Notes under the pieces: model-generated | What the model saw: the letters and a program-made list of their open reading frames with translations, nothing else | The model's database searches: none | Told to the model about the DNA's origin: nothing | Translations under genes and position numbers: made by a program | Assembly (NCBI RefSeq): GCF_002294995.1 | Contig: NZ_NSGF01000008.1 | Coordinates: 186,001 to 250,000, forward strand | DNA length: 64,000 nt | Direction: 5' to 3' | Origin: Mesorhizobium sp. WSM3860 | GTDB lineage: Bacteria; Pseudomonadota; Alphaproteobacteria; Rhizobiales; Rhizobiaceae | Shown here: one piece after another, positions 20,101 to 29,259 of the stretch | Layout of the letters: each line of letters starts with the position of its first letter | Position numbering within the stretch: the first letter of the stretch is position 1

Positions 20101-21126
20101 ATGACCCTTCTCGTCACAGGCGGCACTGGCTTCGTCATGAGCGTGGTGGCGCGTGCCTGGCTCGACCGCGACCCGGCCGCGCGCGCCGTCATCCTGGATC
20201 GCGCCGGCCTCGACGCCGCGGCCGAAAGGCATTTCGCTCCGGTGCGCGACCGGCTCACGGTGATCAGCGCGGATATCCTCGACCCGACGGGGTGGTCCGC
20301 CGCGCTCGACAACGAGCACATCACCGCGATCGTGCATGGCGCGACCATCACGCCGATTTCGCGCGGCAGCGCCGCGGAGGCGAAGCGCCTGCCGGAGGCC
20401 GAGGACCCGGCCCGCATCGTCGACGTCAATCTCATGGGCACCGTGCGCATGCTCGAATGGGCACGCGAGCGGGCGAGCGTGAAGCGCTTCGTCTATGTCA
20501 GCTCGGGAGCCATCTATCGGCACAATGGCCCCGACTGGAGCGGCGAGCCGCTGCCGGAGGACGGCTACGTCGCGCCGCTAACACTCTACGGCATCTCCAA
20601 ATTCGCCTCCGAGATGGTGACCAACCGCTATGCCGACCTGTTCGGCCTGTCGGCGGTTTCGGTGCGGCTTGCTTCCGTCTACGGCCCGATGGATCGCGCG
20701 ACCGAGAGCCGGAACTTCCGCCATGTCCCCAACCGTGTCGCGCACATGGCCCTGGCCGGCGAAACGATCCGGCCGAACAGTCTGGAGCCGGTGGGCGACT
20801 ATCTTGCCTCGACCGACGTCGCTGCCGCGATCCTCGCGCTGCTCGATGCGCCGCGCCTTCATTATCGCCACTACAATATCGGCTCCGGCTCCAGCCAGAC
20901 CATCGGCGAGATCATCGCCTGGGCAAAGGAGCGCGCTCCGGCGCTCAAGGTTGAGGTGACGCCCGAAGAAGACGCCAATATCGTACAGGACGTGTCGCTG
21001 AAAGGCGGCATGTGGGGCGCCTACGACATCGCGCGGATCATGCGTGATACGGCATGGCGGCCGCGCCCGGGCAAGGAGGCGTTCCACGCCTATATGGACT
21101 GGATTTCGGCCAACGAGACGAAGTGA
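20101..21126 (+). CDS. NAD-dependent epimerase/dehydratase-family protein
   Basis: A 341-residue extended SDR: Rossmann motif TGGTGFV at residues 6-12, VYVSSGAIY strand and catalytic Tyr163/Lys167 (YGISK), then a C-terminal substrate domain. AGGAGG precedes the ATG. Sugar-nucleotide epimerases share this fold, but the gene sits among amidohydrolases and dehydrogenases rather than glycosyltransferases. A small-molecule dehydrogenase or reductase role, as in uronate dehydrogenases, is therefore equally possible. Confidence 0.82.
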   Translation: MTLLVTGGTGFVMSVVARAWLDRDPAARAVILDRAGLDAAAERHFAPVRDRLTVISADILDPTGWSAALDNEHITAIVHGATITPISRGSAAEAKRLPEAEDPARIVDVNLMGTVRMLEWARERASVKRFVYVSSGAIYRHNGPDWSGEPLPEDGYVAPLTLYGISKFASEMVTNRYADLFGLSAVSVRLASVYGPMDRATESRNFRHVPNRVAHMALAGETIRPNSLEPVGDYLASTDVAAAILALLDAPRLHYRHYNIGSGSSQTIGEIIAWAKERAPALKVEVTPEEDANIVQDVSLKGGMWGAYDIARIMRDTAWRPRPGKEAFHAYMDWISANETK

Positions 21127-21137
21127 GAGGGATTGCC

Positions 21138-22076
21138 ATGACAAGCGCTGCCTCACAACCGGCCCAGCTGCGCGACTTCGTCGGCTATGGACCGACCCCG
21201 CCCTATGTCACCTGGCCGGGCGGCGCGAAAGTCGCGATCAATCTCGTGCTGAATTACGAGGAAGGGTCGGAGTACAACTGGCTGGATGACGGCCGCAACG
21301 ACAATTGGGGCGAATACAACAACCCCGGCCTTTCACCGCATCGCGACCTCGGCACCGAAACGCATTTCGAATATGGCAGCCGGGCCGGCGTCTGGCGGTT
21401 GGCCCGGCTGTTCGACCGCTACGATGTGCCGATCACGGTGTCGGCCTGCGCGGTGGCGCTGGAGAAGAATCCCGCCGTCGCCGAGTGGATGAATGCGCGC
21501 GGACACGACCTGCTCGGACATGGGCTGCGCTGGACCGATTATCCCGGCATGCCGCGCGAGGAAGAGGAGCGGCAGTTGCACGAAGCGATCGCGCTTTACG
21601 AGAAGGTGCTTGGTCGGCGACCGCTCGGCTGGAATTGCCGCTCGTTTCCAAGCGTCAACACGCGCGATCTGCTCGTGCGCGAGGGCGGCTTTCTCTACCA
21701 CTCAGATCCCTGCAACGACGAGCTGCCCTATTTCGTCGAGCATGGTGGGGAGAGAATTCTGGTCGTGCCTTATTCAAAGACGCTCAACGACAGCCGCTTC
21801 CTCATCGCGCCGGGCTACAGCAATCCGCGCGACTTCGCCGAGGATTGCCGCTCGGCCATCGATTACATGCTATGGGAGGCGGAAGAGACCGGCGGACGCA
21901 TGCTCAACATCTGCGTGCACGCGCGCTGGATGGGCCAGCCGAACCGGGCGTCCGGCCTGCGCGAGGTGATCGAACACGTGCAAAAGACGCCGGGCGCGAT
22001 CTTCATGCGCCGCGACGACATCGCGCGGTACTGGCTCGACAATGACCGGACGTTTGCCAGCAAGCGTGCCGATTGA
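21138..22076 (+). CDS. Polysaccharide deacetylase-fold protein, PuuE-allantoinase type
   Basis: A 312-residue NodB-like amide hydrolase. The N-terminal RDFVGYGPTPPYVTWPGG and LVLNYEEGSE are signatures of the PuuE branch, whose characterised member hydrolyses allantoin without the classical binuclear metal site. Other landmarks are the SACAVALEKNP stretch and HGLRWTDYP. The ATG at 21138 follows GAGAGGGA. It overlaps by four bases the next gene, a dihydroorotase-like protein, so two unrelated amide-hydrolase folds are translationally coupled. Allantoin or another ureide is possible, but the missing purine genes make a different cyclic amide as likely. Confidence 0.82.
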   Translation: MTSAASQPAQLRDFVGYGPTPPYVTWPGGAKVAINLVLNYEEGSEYNWLDDGRNDNWGEYNNPGLSPHRDLGTETHFEYGSRAGVWRLARLFDRYDVPITVSACAVALEKNPAVAEWMNARGHDLLGHGLRWTDYPGMPREEEERQLHEAIALYEKVLGRRPLGWNCRSFPSVNTRDLLVREGGFLYHSDPCNDELPYFVEHGGERILVVPYSKTLNDSRFLIAPGYSNPRDFAEDCRSAIDYMLWEAEETGGRMLNICVHARWMGQPNRASGLREVIEHVQKTPGAIFMRRDDIARYWLDNDRTFASKRAD

Positions 22077-23419
22077 ACAGCGGGATGTTCGAAGCCCTCA
22101 TCACCGGCGCGACGATCGTCAACGCAGATGGCGAAGCCCGCCGCGACATTGCCATCAACGCCGGCAGGATCGCGGCCCTGATCCAGCCAGGAGACCCGGC
22201 CGAAGCGCGGAAGGTGATCGACGCAAGCGGCTGTATGCTGCTGCCCGGTCTCGTCGATGCGCACGCGCATCTGCGCGAACCGGGACTGATCCACAAGGAA
22301 GACTTCTCGTCCGGCACGCATGCGGCTGCGCTCGGCGGCGTGACGACGGTGCTCGACATGCCGACCGACGAGCCCTGGACGGCGACGGCAGACCAGCTCA
22401 CCGAGAAGATGTCGATGGCGGCAGGCCGGCTTAACGTCGATGTCGGCTTTCAGGTTGTTGTCAGCGAGACGCTGGACAGTCTCGAAGGGCTCTCGGCGCT
22501 TGCCCCGGTATCGTTCGAGCTTTTCACGGCGGATGTCCCACAGCAGTTTCTTTTTCCGACGGTGGACACCGTTCTTCACGCGTTGAAGCGGATGAGCCCG
22601 CTCAAGACGATCGTCGGCATCTCGCCCGGCGATCAATCGCTGCTCGTGGGCAGCGCCGCGCGCGTTCATGCCGGCGACATTGCAGCGTTCCGCGAAAGCC
22701 GGCCACCACTGGCCGAGGCCAATGGCATCGCGCGGGCGCTGCTGGCGGCGGCCGAGACCGGCGCGCGCGTTCATGTCCGCCAGATCAACTCGGCGCTCGG
22801 CGTCGAGACCTGGCGCCGTGTGCGCGACCTTGCCGACGCCAGCGTTGAGACGACACCCCAGAACCTGTTCTTCTATGCCGACGATTACGAAAGGCAAGGC
22901 GCGCGGCTGAAGGGATCACCGCCGTTCCGGACGAGGCAAGATGTGCAGCACCTGCGCGAGGCTGTAGCAGCCGGGCTGATCGACATCATCGCCACCGATC
23001 ATGCGCCACACAGCCCTGCCGAGAAGGCCGCCAACTATCCGGCTTTCGCGGACATCCCGGGCGGCATGCCCGGACTGCAGACCCTGCTGTCCGTCATGCT
23101 CAAGCTTGTCGACGAAGGCCTGATCGGGCTGCGCGACATCGCGCGCATGTGCGCGGCCAATCCGGCCGATCGGTTCGGGCTTGACCGGCGCAAGGGCAGG
23201 CTGGCCGTCGGCCACGATGCCGACATCCTCGTCATCGACCCGACGCAAACCTTTGCCATCCGCGATGCCGACCAGAAATCCAAGGCCGGCTACACGCCTT
23301 TCGACGGCTGGAGCATTTCAGCCACCTTGCGCCAGGTGTTCCTGCGCGGCGAGGAAATCACGCGTGACGGCGTGCTGGTGAACACGGGACAAGGCCAAGT
23401 GGTGCGGCGGGAAAGCTGA
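22073..23419 (+). CDS. Dihydroorotase/allantoinase-like amidohydrolase with altered metal ligands
   Basis: A 448-residue TIM-barrel protein of the cyclic amidohydrolase family. HxH is present (His64 and His66 in VDAHAHLREPG), as are the terminal Asp309 (IIATDHAPHS) and the C-terminal VGHDADILVIDP. At the place of the carboxylated lysine (SVKLF in relatives) it has Glu149 (SFELF). The next two metal histidines seem replaced (GISPGD and RQINS in place of VHAEN and VHVSS). It may therefore hold one metal or act as a partner of the PuuE-like protein. Start is TTG 22073 overlapping the previous stop, or ATG 22085. The alignment was done by eye. Confidence 0.8.
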   Translation: MNSGMFEALITGATIVNADGEARRDIAINAGRIAALIQPGDPAEARKVIDASGCMLLPGLVDAHAHLREPGLIHKEDFSSGTHAAALGGVTTVLDMPTDEPWTATADQLTEKMSMAAGRLNVDVGFQVVVSETLDSLEGLSALAPVSFELFTADVPQQFLFPTVDTVLHALKRMSPLKTIVGISPGDQSLLVGSAARVHAGDIAAFRESRPPLAEANGIARALLAAAETGARVHVRQINSALGVETWRRVRDLADASVETTPQNLFFYADDYERQGARLKGSPPFRTRQDVQHLREAVAAGLIDIIATDHAPHSPAEKAANYPAFADIPGGMPGLQTLLSVMLKLVDEGLIGLRDIARMCAANPADRFGLDRRKGRLAVGHDADILVIDPTQTFAIRDADQKSKAGYTPFDGWSISATLRQVFLRGEEITRDGVLVNTGQGQVVRRES

Positions 23420-23429
23420 GGCAGGCAAG

Positions 23430-24203
23430 ATGGGTCTTCTGGAGGGCAAGGTTGCCATCGTCACCGGCGCGAGCTCCGGCATCGGTCGCGCCATCGCGCA
23501 ACGCTACGCGCAAGACGGCGCGAAGGTCGTGGTCGCCGACACGCGCGAGGAGCCGATCGAAGGCGGCGAGACAACGATCCGGCTGATCGAAGTGGCCGGC
23601 GGTCAGGCAATCTTCATCTCCACGGACATCGCCGATCAGCAGGCCGTCATAACCATGATGCGGCAGGCGGTGGACCAGTTCGGGCGGCTCGATATCATGG
23701 TCAACAACGCCGCGACCTACACCTCGACCAATCTGCTCGAGACCACGCCGGAGCAATGGGCGAAGGTGATCGGCGTCAACGTCACCGGCTTCTTCTACTG
23801 CTCGCAACAGGCGGCGCTGCAGATGCTCAAGCAGGAGCCGGTCAACGGCGTACGCGGGCGCATCATCAATATCGCCTCGCAGCACGGTATGGTCGCCTGC
23901 CCGGGCGATTTCCCCTATTCGGTCAGCAAGGGCGCGATCGTGCAGATGACGCGCCAGATCGCGATCGATCACGCCGACGACCTGATCGTCTGCAATGCGA
24001 TAGCGCCGGGCAAGATCATCACGGGCAAGCCGGGCATCGCCAACGACCCTGATGCGCTCGACTATTCGCGCCGCCGCACGCCATGGCCGCGGCTCGGCGA
24101 GCCGAACGACGTCGCCGGCGCGGCGCTTTTCCTGGCCAGCGACCTTGCGACATACGTCACCGGGATCAACCTGATGGTGGACGGCGGCTGGATGGCCGGC
24201 TGA
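23430..24203 (+). CDS. Short-chain dehydrogenase/reductase
   Basis: A 257-residue classical SDR: TGASSGIG at residues 12-19, VNNAA at 91-95, Ser150, Tyr163 and Lys167 (YSVSK), and VTGINLMVDGG near the end. Asp37 after strand two (VVVADTRE) suggests NAD use. It is the last gene of the plus-strand operon; a hairpin terminator follows at 24225. It resembles glucose 1-dehydrogenase/3-oxoacyl reductase-type SDRs, but the substrate is unknown. Confidence 0.87.
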   Translation: MGLLEGKVAIVTGASSGIGRAIAQRYAQDGAKVVVADTREEPIEGGETTIRLIEVAGGQAIFISTDIADQQAVITMMRQAVDQFGRLDIMVNNAATYTSTNLLETTPEQWAKVIGVNVTGFFYCSQQAALQMLKQEPVNGVRGRIINIASQHGMVACPGDFPYSVSKGAIVQMTRQIAIDHADDLIVCNAIAPGKIITGKPGIANDPDALDYSRRRTPWPRLGEPNDVAGAALFLASDLATYVTGINLMVDGGWMAG

Positions 24204-24224
24204 GCGGTCATCCCGCGAATGCAA

Positions 24225-24256
24225 AGGCCGGCTGCAAAGCGGCCGGCCTCCTTTCC
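24225..24256. terminator. Terminator between the convergent catabolic operons
   Basis: AGGCCGGC (24225-24232) and GCCGGCCT (24242-24249) form a perfect 8-base stem with a 9-base loop, followed by CCTTTCC. It lies between the stop of the SDR at 24203 and the stop of the SMP-30 gene at 24282, so it can serve both strands. The pyrimidine tail is stronger on the plus strand. Confidence 0.65.
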
Positions 24257-24281
24257 TATCCGACGATCACGACGATCGCAG

Positions 24282-25184
24282 CTACTTATTCGGCACTTCG
24301 TAGACCTTGCCGTGCCAAGGTGCTGCATCGATCTGGTCGAGCGCCATCACGTAAAGCTCCTTTTCATCGGGCCCGAAGGCGAAGTTCGGCATGGACGGCG
24401 ACGGCAACGAAAGCGTGCGCAAGAGCTTGGCGTCCTTGTCCACCACTATGATCTTGCCCGGCGCGTCGAGCGAGCGCGGGCTCTGGCCGATATACATCTC
24501 GCCGGCCTTGTCCATCTTGATGCCGTCCGGCCAGATATGCGGCTGGTTCGGGAACAGATCGTCGAGCCGAAGGAAGACGCGACGGTTGCTCAAGGTGTGG
24601 TCGGCCCCGACATCGAACTCGACGATGCGGTTGTCCTCGGTTTCGACCAGGTAGAGGATCTTGCCGTCGTTCGACATGACTAGGCCATTGGCATTGTGCA
24701 GGTCGCCAGCCACCTTCCTCACACTGCCGTCCTTGCCGATGTAGTAGGCCGACGCGTCGATCAGCGCACCGCCCTTGCCGGAGCCGGTGAAGTAGATGCC
24801 GCCATCCTTGTCCGGCGCGAAATCGTTGGGGCCGCTGAACGGCTTGCCGTCCGTGTCCTTGTCGTAGGCCGGCAGTGTCTTGCCGTCGGCCGAGATACGG
24901 CCGATCGTGTTGTTGTCATAGCAGGTGACGACGAATTCGCCCGTCGCGGTCGGCAGCACGGCCGACGGGCCGCAGCCATCCATCTTCCAGAAGATCGCGT
25001 TCTTCTTGCCGTCCCAGACGTCCACAGTGCCGCGGCCGTATTCGACGTAGAAGAGCTTGTCCTGATACCAGATCGGGCCCTCGGCGAACCAGGCGTCGTC
25101 ATTGATCACCTTGACGTTCGCGGCGTGTGCCGATGCGGTCATAGCGAGGGCTAACACTGTGCCCAGCAAATGCTGTCTTGTCAT
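24282..25184 (-). CDS. Exported SMP-30/gluconolactonase-type beta-propeller protein
   Basis: A 300-residue protein with a signal peptide (MTRQHLLGTVLALAMTASAHA, cleavage after AHA), so periplasmic. The body is an SMP-30-like propeller: WFAEGPIWYQDKLFYVEYG, FSGPNDFAPDKDGGIYFTGSG and HNANGLVMSNDGKILYLVET carry the Glu, Asn and Asn/Asp metal-ligand pattern of lactonases. AGGGGAAG precedes the ATG at 25184; longer upstream frames lack a signal. It is the last gene of the MttB/Sox operon. It may open a lactone or similar ester outside the cytoplasm. Confidence 0.85.
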   Translation of the reverse strand: MTRQHLLGTVLALAMTASAHAANVKVINDDAWFAEGPIWYQDKLFYVEYGRGTVDVWDGKKNAIFWKMDGCGPSAVLPTATGEFVVTCYDNNTIGRISADGKTLPAYDKDTDGKPFSGPNDFAPDKDGGIYFTGSGKGGALIDASAYYIGKDGSVRKVAGDLHNANGLVMSNDGKILYLVETEDNRIVEFDVGADHTLSNRRVFLRLDDLFPNQPHIWPDGIKMDKAGEMYIGQSPRSLDAPGKIIVVDKDAKLLRTLSLPSPSMPNFAFGPDEKELYVMALDQIDAAPWHGKVYEVPNK

Positions 25185-25218
25185 GCGCTTCCCCTGTCTT
25201 TCGTTGAACTCCAGGCGC

Positions 25219-26763
25219 TTACGGCTCGCCGGCGCCGATCTCCTCCTTGCGGCGCGCGACATAGGCGTCCAGCTCCTCGCGGATGGCTGGATCCATAACC
25301 GGTTCCGCGTAGTCGCTGAGCGCCTGCTGCCAGAGCTGCGTCGCCCGCTCCAGCGCATCATGGCCGCCCGCTTCCTGCCAGCTGCCGTAATTCTGCCAAT
25401 TGGACAGCATCGGCCGGTAAAAGGCGGTTTCGTAGCGCGCCATGGTGTGTTCGGAGCCGAAGAAGTGTCCGCCGGTCGGCACCGCCTTGATCGCCTCGAA
25501 GCCGAGATCGTCCTCCTCGAACGGCATCGGCCGCAGGAACTCCATCATGTTCTGCAGGATCTCGACGTCGAGGACGAGCTTCTCGTAGGAGGCGGTGAGC
25601 CCGCCCTCCAGCCAGCCGGCGGCGTGATAGATCAGGTTCGCGCCGCCGAGCACCGCGCCCCAGGTCGCCATCTCGGTCTCGTAGGCCGCCTGCAGGTCGA
25701 CCACATTGGAGGCATTGGCGTTGGAGGTGCGGTAGGGAAGGTTGTAGCGCCGCGCCAGCTGTCCGGCGACGATGTTGGCCTTGGCGTTCTCCGGCGTGCC
25801 GAAGGCAGGCGCGCCGGAACGCATGTCGACATTGGACGTGAAGGCGCCATACATCACCGGCGTGCCGGGATTGACCAGCTGCGTCAGCGTCACGCCGAAC
25901 AGGGCTTCGGCATTCTGCTGCGCAAGTGCCGCGGCCAGCGTCACGGGGGTCATCGCGCCCATGAGGGTAAAAGGCGTGATCGTCACCGGCTGGCCGTGCT
26001 CGGCCATTGCGATCAGGCCTTCGGCCATCGCCTCGTCGAACAGGCGCGGCGAGTTGACGGAAATGATCGTCGTCACCCCCGGCGATTCGCGCAGTGCCTC
26101 CACGCTCGTTCCGCGCGCGATCGCCGTCATGGCGATGCTGTCCATGGCGCGGCCGCGGCCGATTGCCGAGCAATGGAAGCTCAGATCCGACAGCGTCAGA
26201 TTGGCGCGATAGGTGTCGAGATGGCGCGAATTCGCCGGCAGCTCCATAGGCGCCACCACCTGGTTGCCGATGATATGGATGGCGTTGAAATGATGCGCGA
26301 GGCGGATGAAGTTCTCATAGTCGGCCAGATTGCCTTGCCGGCGGCCGTTGATGCGGTCATGCACATTGGGCGGCCCGGCCACCAGCCCGAACACCAGCGA
26401 ATTGCCGCCGATGCGGATCTGCTTGTCCGGATTGCGCGAGGTTATCGAGAAGGACGATGGCGCGTTCCTTAGCGCTTCCCTGACGATGCTCTCGTCGATC
26501 CGCACCGTTTTCTCGGCCCGATCAACGATGGCGCCCGCGGCCTCGAAGATGCCCATCACCTTCTCGCCCATGACGCGGATGCCGAGTTCGGACAGGATGC
26601 GCATCGAGGTGCTGTGGAGCTTGTCCATCTGCTCCTCGTCGAGGATCTGCATCGGCGCGTAGGGGTTTGTCACGCGCTGCCAGGGCAGTTGCGCAATGCC
26701 GCCGCCACTGCGCCCGGCCGCTCTGGTGCGCCGTCCGCCGCTTCGCCTGTCATGCGCTGTCAT
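25219..26763 (-). CDS. Trimethylamine methyltransferase (MttB)-family protein, non-pyrrolysine
   Basis: A 514-residue protein of the MttB superfamily (COG5598 type). Landmarks include LGIRVMGEKVMGIFEAAGAIVD near the N-terminus, GGNSLVFGLVAGPP and the C-terminal GGHFFGSEHTMARYE. No in-frame UAG is seen, so it is a non-pyrrolysine homologue; characterised relatives demethylate quaternary amines such as glycine betaine or proline betaine and pass the methyl group to a corrinoid protein. GGAGG lies before ATG 26763. It is encoded after the hydroxyacid dehydrogenase (13-base gap) in the Sox operon. No corrinoid partner or reductive activator is found in the window. Confidence 0.87.
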   Translation of the reverse strand: MTAHDRRSGGRRTRAAGRSGGGIAQLPWQRVTNPYAPMQILDEEQMDKLHSTSMRILSELGIRVMGEKVMGIFEAAGAIVDRAEKTVRIDESIVREALRNAPSSFSITSRNPDKQIRIGGNSLVFGLVAGPPNVHDRINGRRQGNLADYENFIRLAHHFNAIHIIGNQVVAPMELPANSRHLDTYRANLTLSDLSFHCSAIGRGRAMDSIAMTAIARGTSVEALRESPGVTTIISVNSPRLFDEAMAEGLIAMAEHGQPVTITPFTLMGAMTPVTLAAALAQQNAEALFGVTLTQLVNPGTPVMYGAFTSNVDMRSGAPAFGTPENAKANIVAGQLARRYNLPYRTSNANASNVVDLQAAYETEMATWGAVLGGANLIYHAAGWLEGGLTASYEKLVLDVEILQNMMEFLRPMPFEEDDLGFEAIKAVPTGGHFFGSEHTMARYETAFYRPMLSNWQNYGSWQEAGGHDALERATQLWQQALSDYAEPVMDPAIREELDAYVARRKEEIGAGEP

Positions 26764-26776
26764 CGGCCTGTCCTCC

Positions 26777-27745
26777 TTAATAGCCGCGTCCCGGATCGAC
26801 GACATTTGCCAAAGGCTCGCCGCGCCGGTAGCGGGTGAGATTCTCGGCAAACATGCGTGCCGACTTCACGTCCCAGCCGTCGTAGACTGAGGAGCAATGC
26901 GGCGTGACGATCACGTTCTCGTAGCCCCACAGCGGATGCGCCGGTGGCAGCGGCTCGGTGGCGAAGACATCGAGCGCAGCGCCCTTGATCCGGCCGCCAT
27001 CCAGCGCCGCAAGGAGCGACGCCTCGTCGACGACGCCGCCGCGGGACACGTCGATCAGCACCGCCGAGGGCTTCATCGCCGCGAAGGCCTCGCTGCCCAC
27101 AATGCCACGGGTGCTTTCGAGCAGCGGCACGGCGCACAAGATGAAATCGGCACGGCCCCACAGCCTGGGCAGGTCGGCCATGCCGTGGACCTCATCGATG
27201 TCGTCGGTCGGTTTCGGGCTCGCGCGCACGCCCAGCGTCCTCATGCCGAAGGCCTTGGCCCGGGCGGCGACCGCCTGCCCCGTCTTGCCGAGCCCAAGGA
27301 CCAGCAGCGTCTTGCCCTGGATCGGCTCGACCTTGCCGGCCGTCCAGTTCCTGGCCGCCTGCTCGCGTGCAAAGCCGCGCAGGCCGAGCGAGAAGGAAAG
27401 CATCGCGCCGAAGACATATTCGGCCATCATGTCGGCGGCGACGCCGGCCGAATTGGTTATCGTCACCTTTGTCGGATCCCATGGGCGCAGGTGATCCGTG
27501 CCGGAACCGCCGACCGAAACCCAGCGCACGGTCGGACTCTCGACCAGCGCCCCGCGCGGATAGCGCGATCCCCGGTCGAACTTGATGGTGAACACCACCT
27601 CGGCGCCGGTGTCCGCAATCAGATCGGGAAGCGCCTCGTAGATGTCGCAGCCGAGCACCCTGAGATCGGGATGGGTTTCCGCCAGCACCGCCATCGGCCC
27701 GTCCGGCGCGTCGCTGCTGACGATGATTGTTGGCCGCGCCGACAT
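26777..27745 (-). CDS. D-2-hydroxyacid dehydrogenase
   Basis: A 322-residue NAD(P)-dependent enzyme of the D-isomer 2-hydroxyacid dehydrogenase family. The Rossmann motif is GLGKTGQA. Catalytic residues are visible as Arg in DVSRGG, Glu in FATEPLP and His in VTPHCSS. It ends VDPGRGY, an ending shared in style with the 38471 reductase (VDRSRGY). The ATG at 27745 is one base after the stop of the DapA-like gene, so the two are coupled. It could reduce an oxoacid made by the DapA-like lyase, or oxidise the corresponding hydroxyacid. Confidence 0.87.
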   Translation of the reverse strand: MSARPTIIVSSDAPDGPMAVLAETHPDLRVLGCDIYEALPDLIADTGAEVVFTIKFDRGSRYPRGALVESPTVRWVSVGGSGTDHLRPWDPTKVTITNSAGVAADMMAEYVFGAMLSFSLGLRGFAREQAARNWTAGKVEPIQGKTLLVLGLGKTGQAVAARAKAFGMRTLGVRASPKPTDDIDEVHGMADLPRLWGRADFILCAVPLLESTRGIVGSEAFAAMKPSAVLIDVSRGGVVDEASLLAALDGGRIKGAALDVFATEPLPPAHPLWGYENVIVTPHCSSVYDGWDVKSARMFAENLTRYRRGEPLANVVDPGRGY

Positions 27746-27746
27746 T

Positions 27747-28664
27747 TCAGCCCCGTCTCGGACCGGGAATGTGATCGGCAAGAGCACCCAGCGCCTCGAG
27801 CAAAGCCTTGCCCGCCTGTGTGGTGGTGTTCTCATGCGGCGCGCGCAGATTGAGCCAGCGCTGGTCGCCGGAGCGCACGGCAAGTGCCGCCTTCATGCCG
27901 CCGATCAGCCCGGCATCCTGCACCGCCTTGCGAAACGTCTTGATGGCGGCATCGGCGGCCGAGACGTCGCGGCCAGCGCGCGCGCCGTCATACACGGCGC
28001 GGATCGCCTTGGCGTTGAGGTTGACGGAAGCGGAAATGCAGCCCGCCGCGCCGGCGGCCAGCCCCTGGGTGAGTTGGCCTTCGGAACTCGGAAAAACCGA
28101 GACGTTGGGCGCCGCCGCGATCACGGCTGCGGTGTTGTCCCAGCTTCCGGCGCTGTCCTTGTAGGCGACAACGGTCTCGGGAAATGCCGCGTTGAGCCGC
28201 GCCGTCAGCGCCGGCGACACCGGCACGCCGGAATTCTGCGGGATGTGATAGAGGATCAGCTTGAGCTTCGGGCTGGCGACTTTCTCGACCAGTTCCGAAT
28301 AATAGCGCGCCTGCCCGTTATCGCCCGCCGCGGTGTAGAAGAACGAGGGCAGCACCATGACGCCGGCGCAGCCGAGTTCCAAGGCATGCCGGCTGAGTTC
28401 GAGCGTCTCGGGCAGTGCGGTAACGCCTGTGCCCGGCATCATCTTGTCGGCCGGGATGCCGGCCTCGGCCAGCCACTCCAGGGCTTGCATGCGTTCGCGC
28501 GGCGACAGCGACAGCGCCTCGCCGGTCGTCCCGAACGGCGAAAGGTAATGCGCGCCCTGGGCAAGCACCCATTTCGCATGGTTGACCCACAGATCGCGGG
28601 CGACGCTGCCGTCCTTGTCGAAGGGCGTCAGGATGGGCGCTATGACGCCTTGCACGCTGTTCAT
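27747..28664 (-). CDS. Dihydrodipicolinate synthase (DapA)-family lyase/aldolase
   Basis: A 305-residue class I aldolase-fold protein. Schiff-base Lys169 (VVAYKDSAG), Tyr139 (LYHIPQN) and the GTTGE carboxylate-binding motif (residues 45-49) are all present. The context is catabolic, so it is more likely a pyruvate-dependent aldolase or dehydratase than a lysine-biosynthesis DapA. It overlaps the SoxG stop (ATGA). The retained Tyr and GTTGE imply a 2-oxoacid substrate, pyruvate-like. Confidence 0.87.
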   Translation of the reverse strand: MNSVQGVIAPILTPFDKDGSVARDLWVNHAKWVLAQGAHYLSPFGTTGEALSLSPRERMQALEWLAEAGIPADKMMPGTGVTALPETLELSRHALELGCAGVMVLPSFFYTAAGDNGQARYYSELVEKVASPKLKLILYHIPQNSGVPVSPALTARLNAAFPETVVAYKDSAGSWDNTAAVIAAAPNVSVFPSSEGQLTQGLAAGAAGCISASVNLNAKAIRAVYDGARAGRDVSAADAAIKTFRKAVQDAGLIGGMKAALAVRSGDQRWLNLRAPHENTTTQAGKALLEALGALADHIPGPRRG

Positions 28665-29257
28665 CGATGGTTCTCCCGGGTCGTCGTGTCGCCGTCAGCG
28701 AGCTTCGCTGCCGCGGTGACTGTTCTGATGAAGAATGCTGTCGACGCGATGTCGAAAAAGACGTCGAAACCTTCCTCGCTGCGCACCAGCACGGCTTCGA
28801 GATGGGCGACGCGCGTCTGCGCAACCGCGTCCTCGGCAAAGCGGCCGGGCCTGAGGTCCAGTGCGCAAAGCCTCGACATTGACGCTTCGACCAGCGGACC
28901 GGAAAGCCGCATCCAGCTCCAGCCTTCCTCGCGCCACGACCAGTAGCCGCGCCGGCCCTTCTCGGCCTGCCAGGCTGCGACAAGGTTTGCGACCGCCTCG
29001 CCGGAGGCCTCGTCGACGGCCAGGAAATCGTCGCTGCCAAGTCGCAGCAGCCTGACGCCGACCTGCATGGCGATCCGATTGACGGGCGGCAAGGAGAGGC
29101 GTTGCGCTTCCAGCCAGGCTGAACTGCCGGGGCCCTTGATGCCAAAGCGCGGCCGGGCCGTCAGATCGGTCACTATCAGTTGCCCCTTTGGCAGAACGGA
29201 TCCGGCGGCCGAGCCGTTCGGCGACAGGGGAAATGTCCGCATGACAAGACCGGCCAT
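28661..29257 (-). CDS. soxG: Sarcosine oxidase gamma subunit-like
   Basis: A 198-residue protein at the soxG position of a soxBDAG set. It has weak GcvT-like similarity, as usual for gamma subunits (RPRFGIKGPGSSAWLEAQRLSLPPVNR and LRLGSDDFLAVDE). In heterotetrameric sarcosine oxidase this subunit packs against the folate-binding part of SoxA and has no cofactor of its own. ATG 29257 has AGGAGAT upstream and starts two bases after the soxA stop. Assignment depends mainly on gene order plus the residual family pattern. Confidence 0.75.
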   Translation of the reverse strand: MAGLVMRTFPLSPNGSAAGSVLPKGQLIVTDLTARPRFGIKGPGSSAWLEAQRLSLPPVNRIAMQVGVRLLRLGSDDFLAVDEASGEAVANLVAAWQAEKGRRGYWSWREEGWSWMRLSGPLVEASMSRLCALDLRPGRFAEDAVAQTRVAHLEAVLVRSEEGFDVFFDIASTAFFIRTVTAAAKLADGDTTTRENHR

Positions 29258-29259
29258 CG

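Noticed and set aside
26764..27000. Cobalamin riboswitch for the MttB-like gene
   Set aside because: The gene is internal to a tightly packed operon and nothing resembling a B12 box was seen, nor upstream of the operon at 34998-35164.
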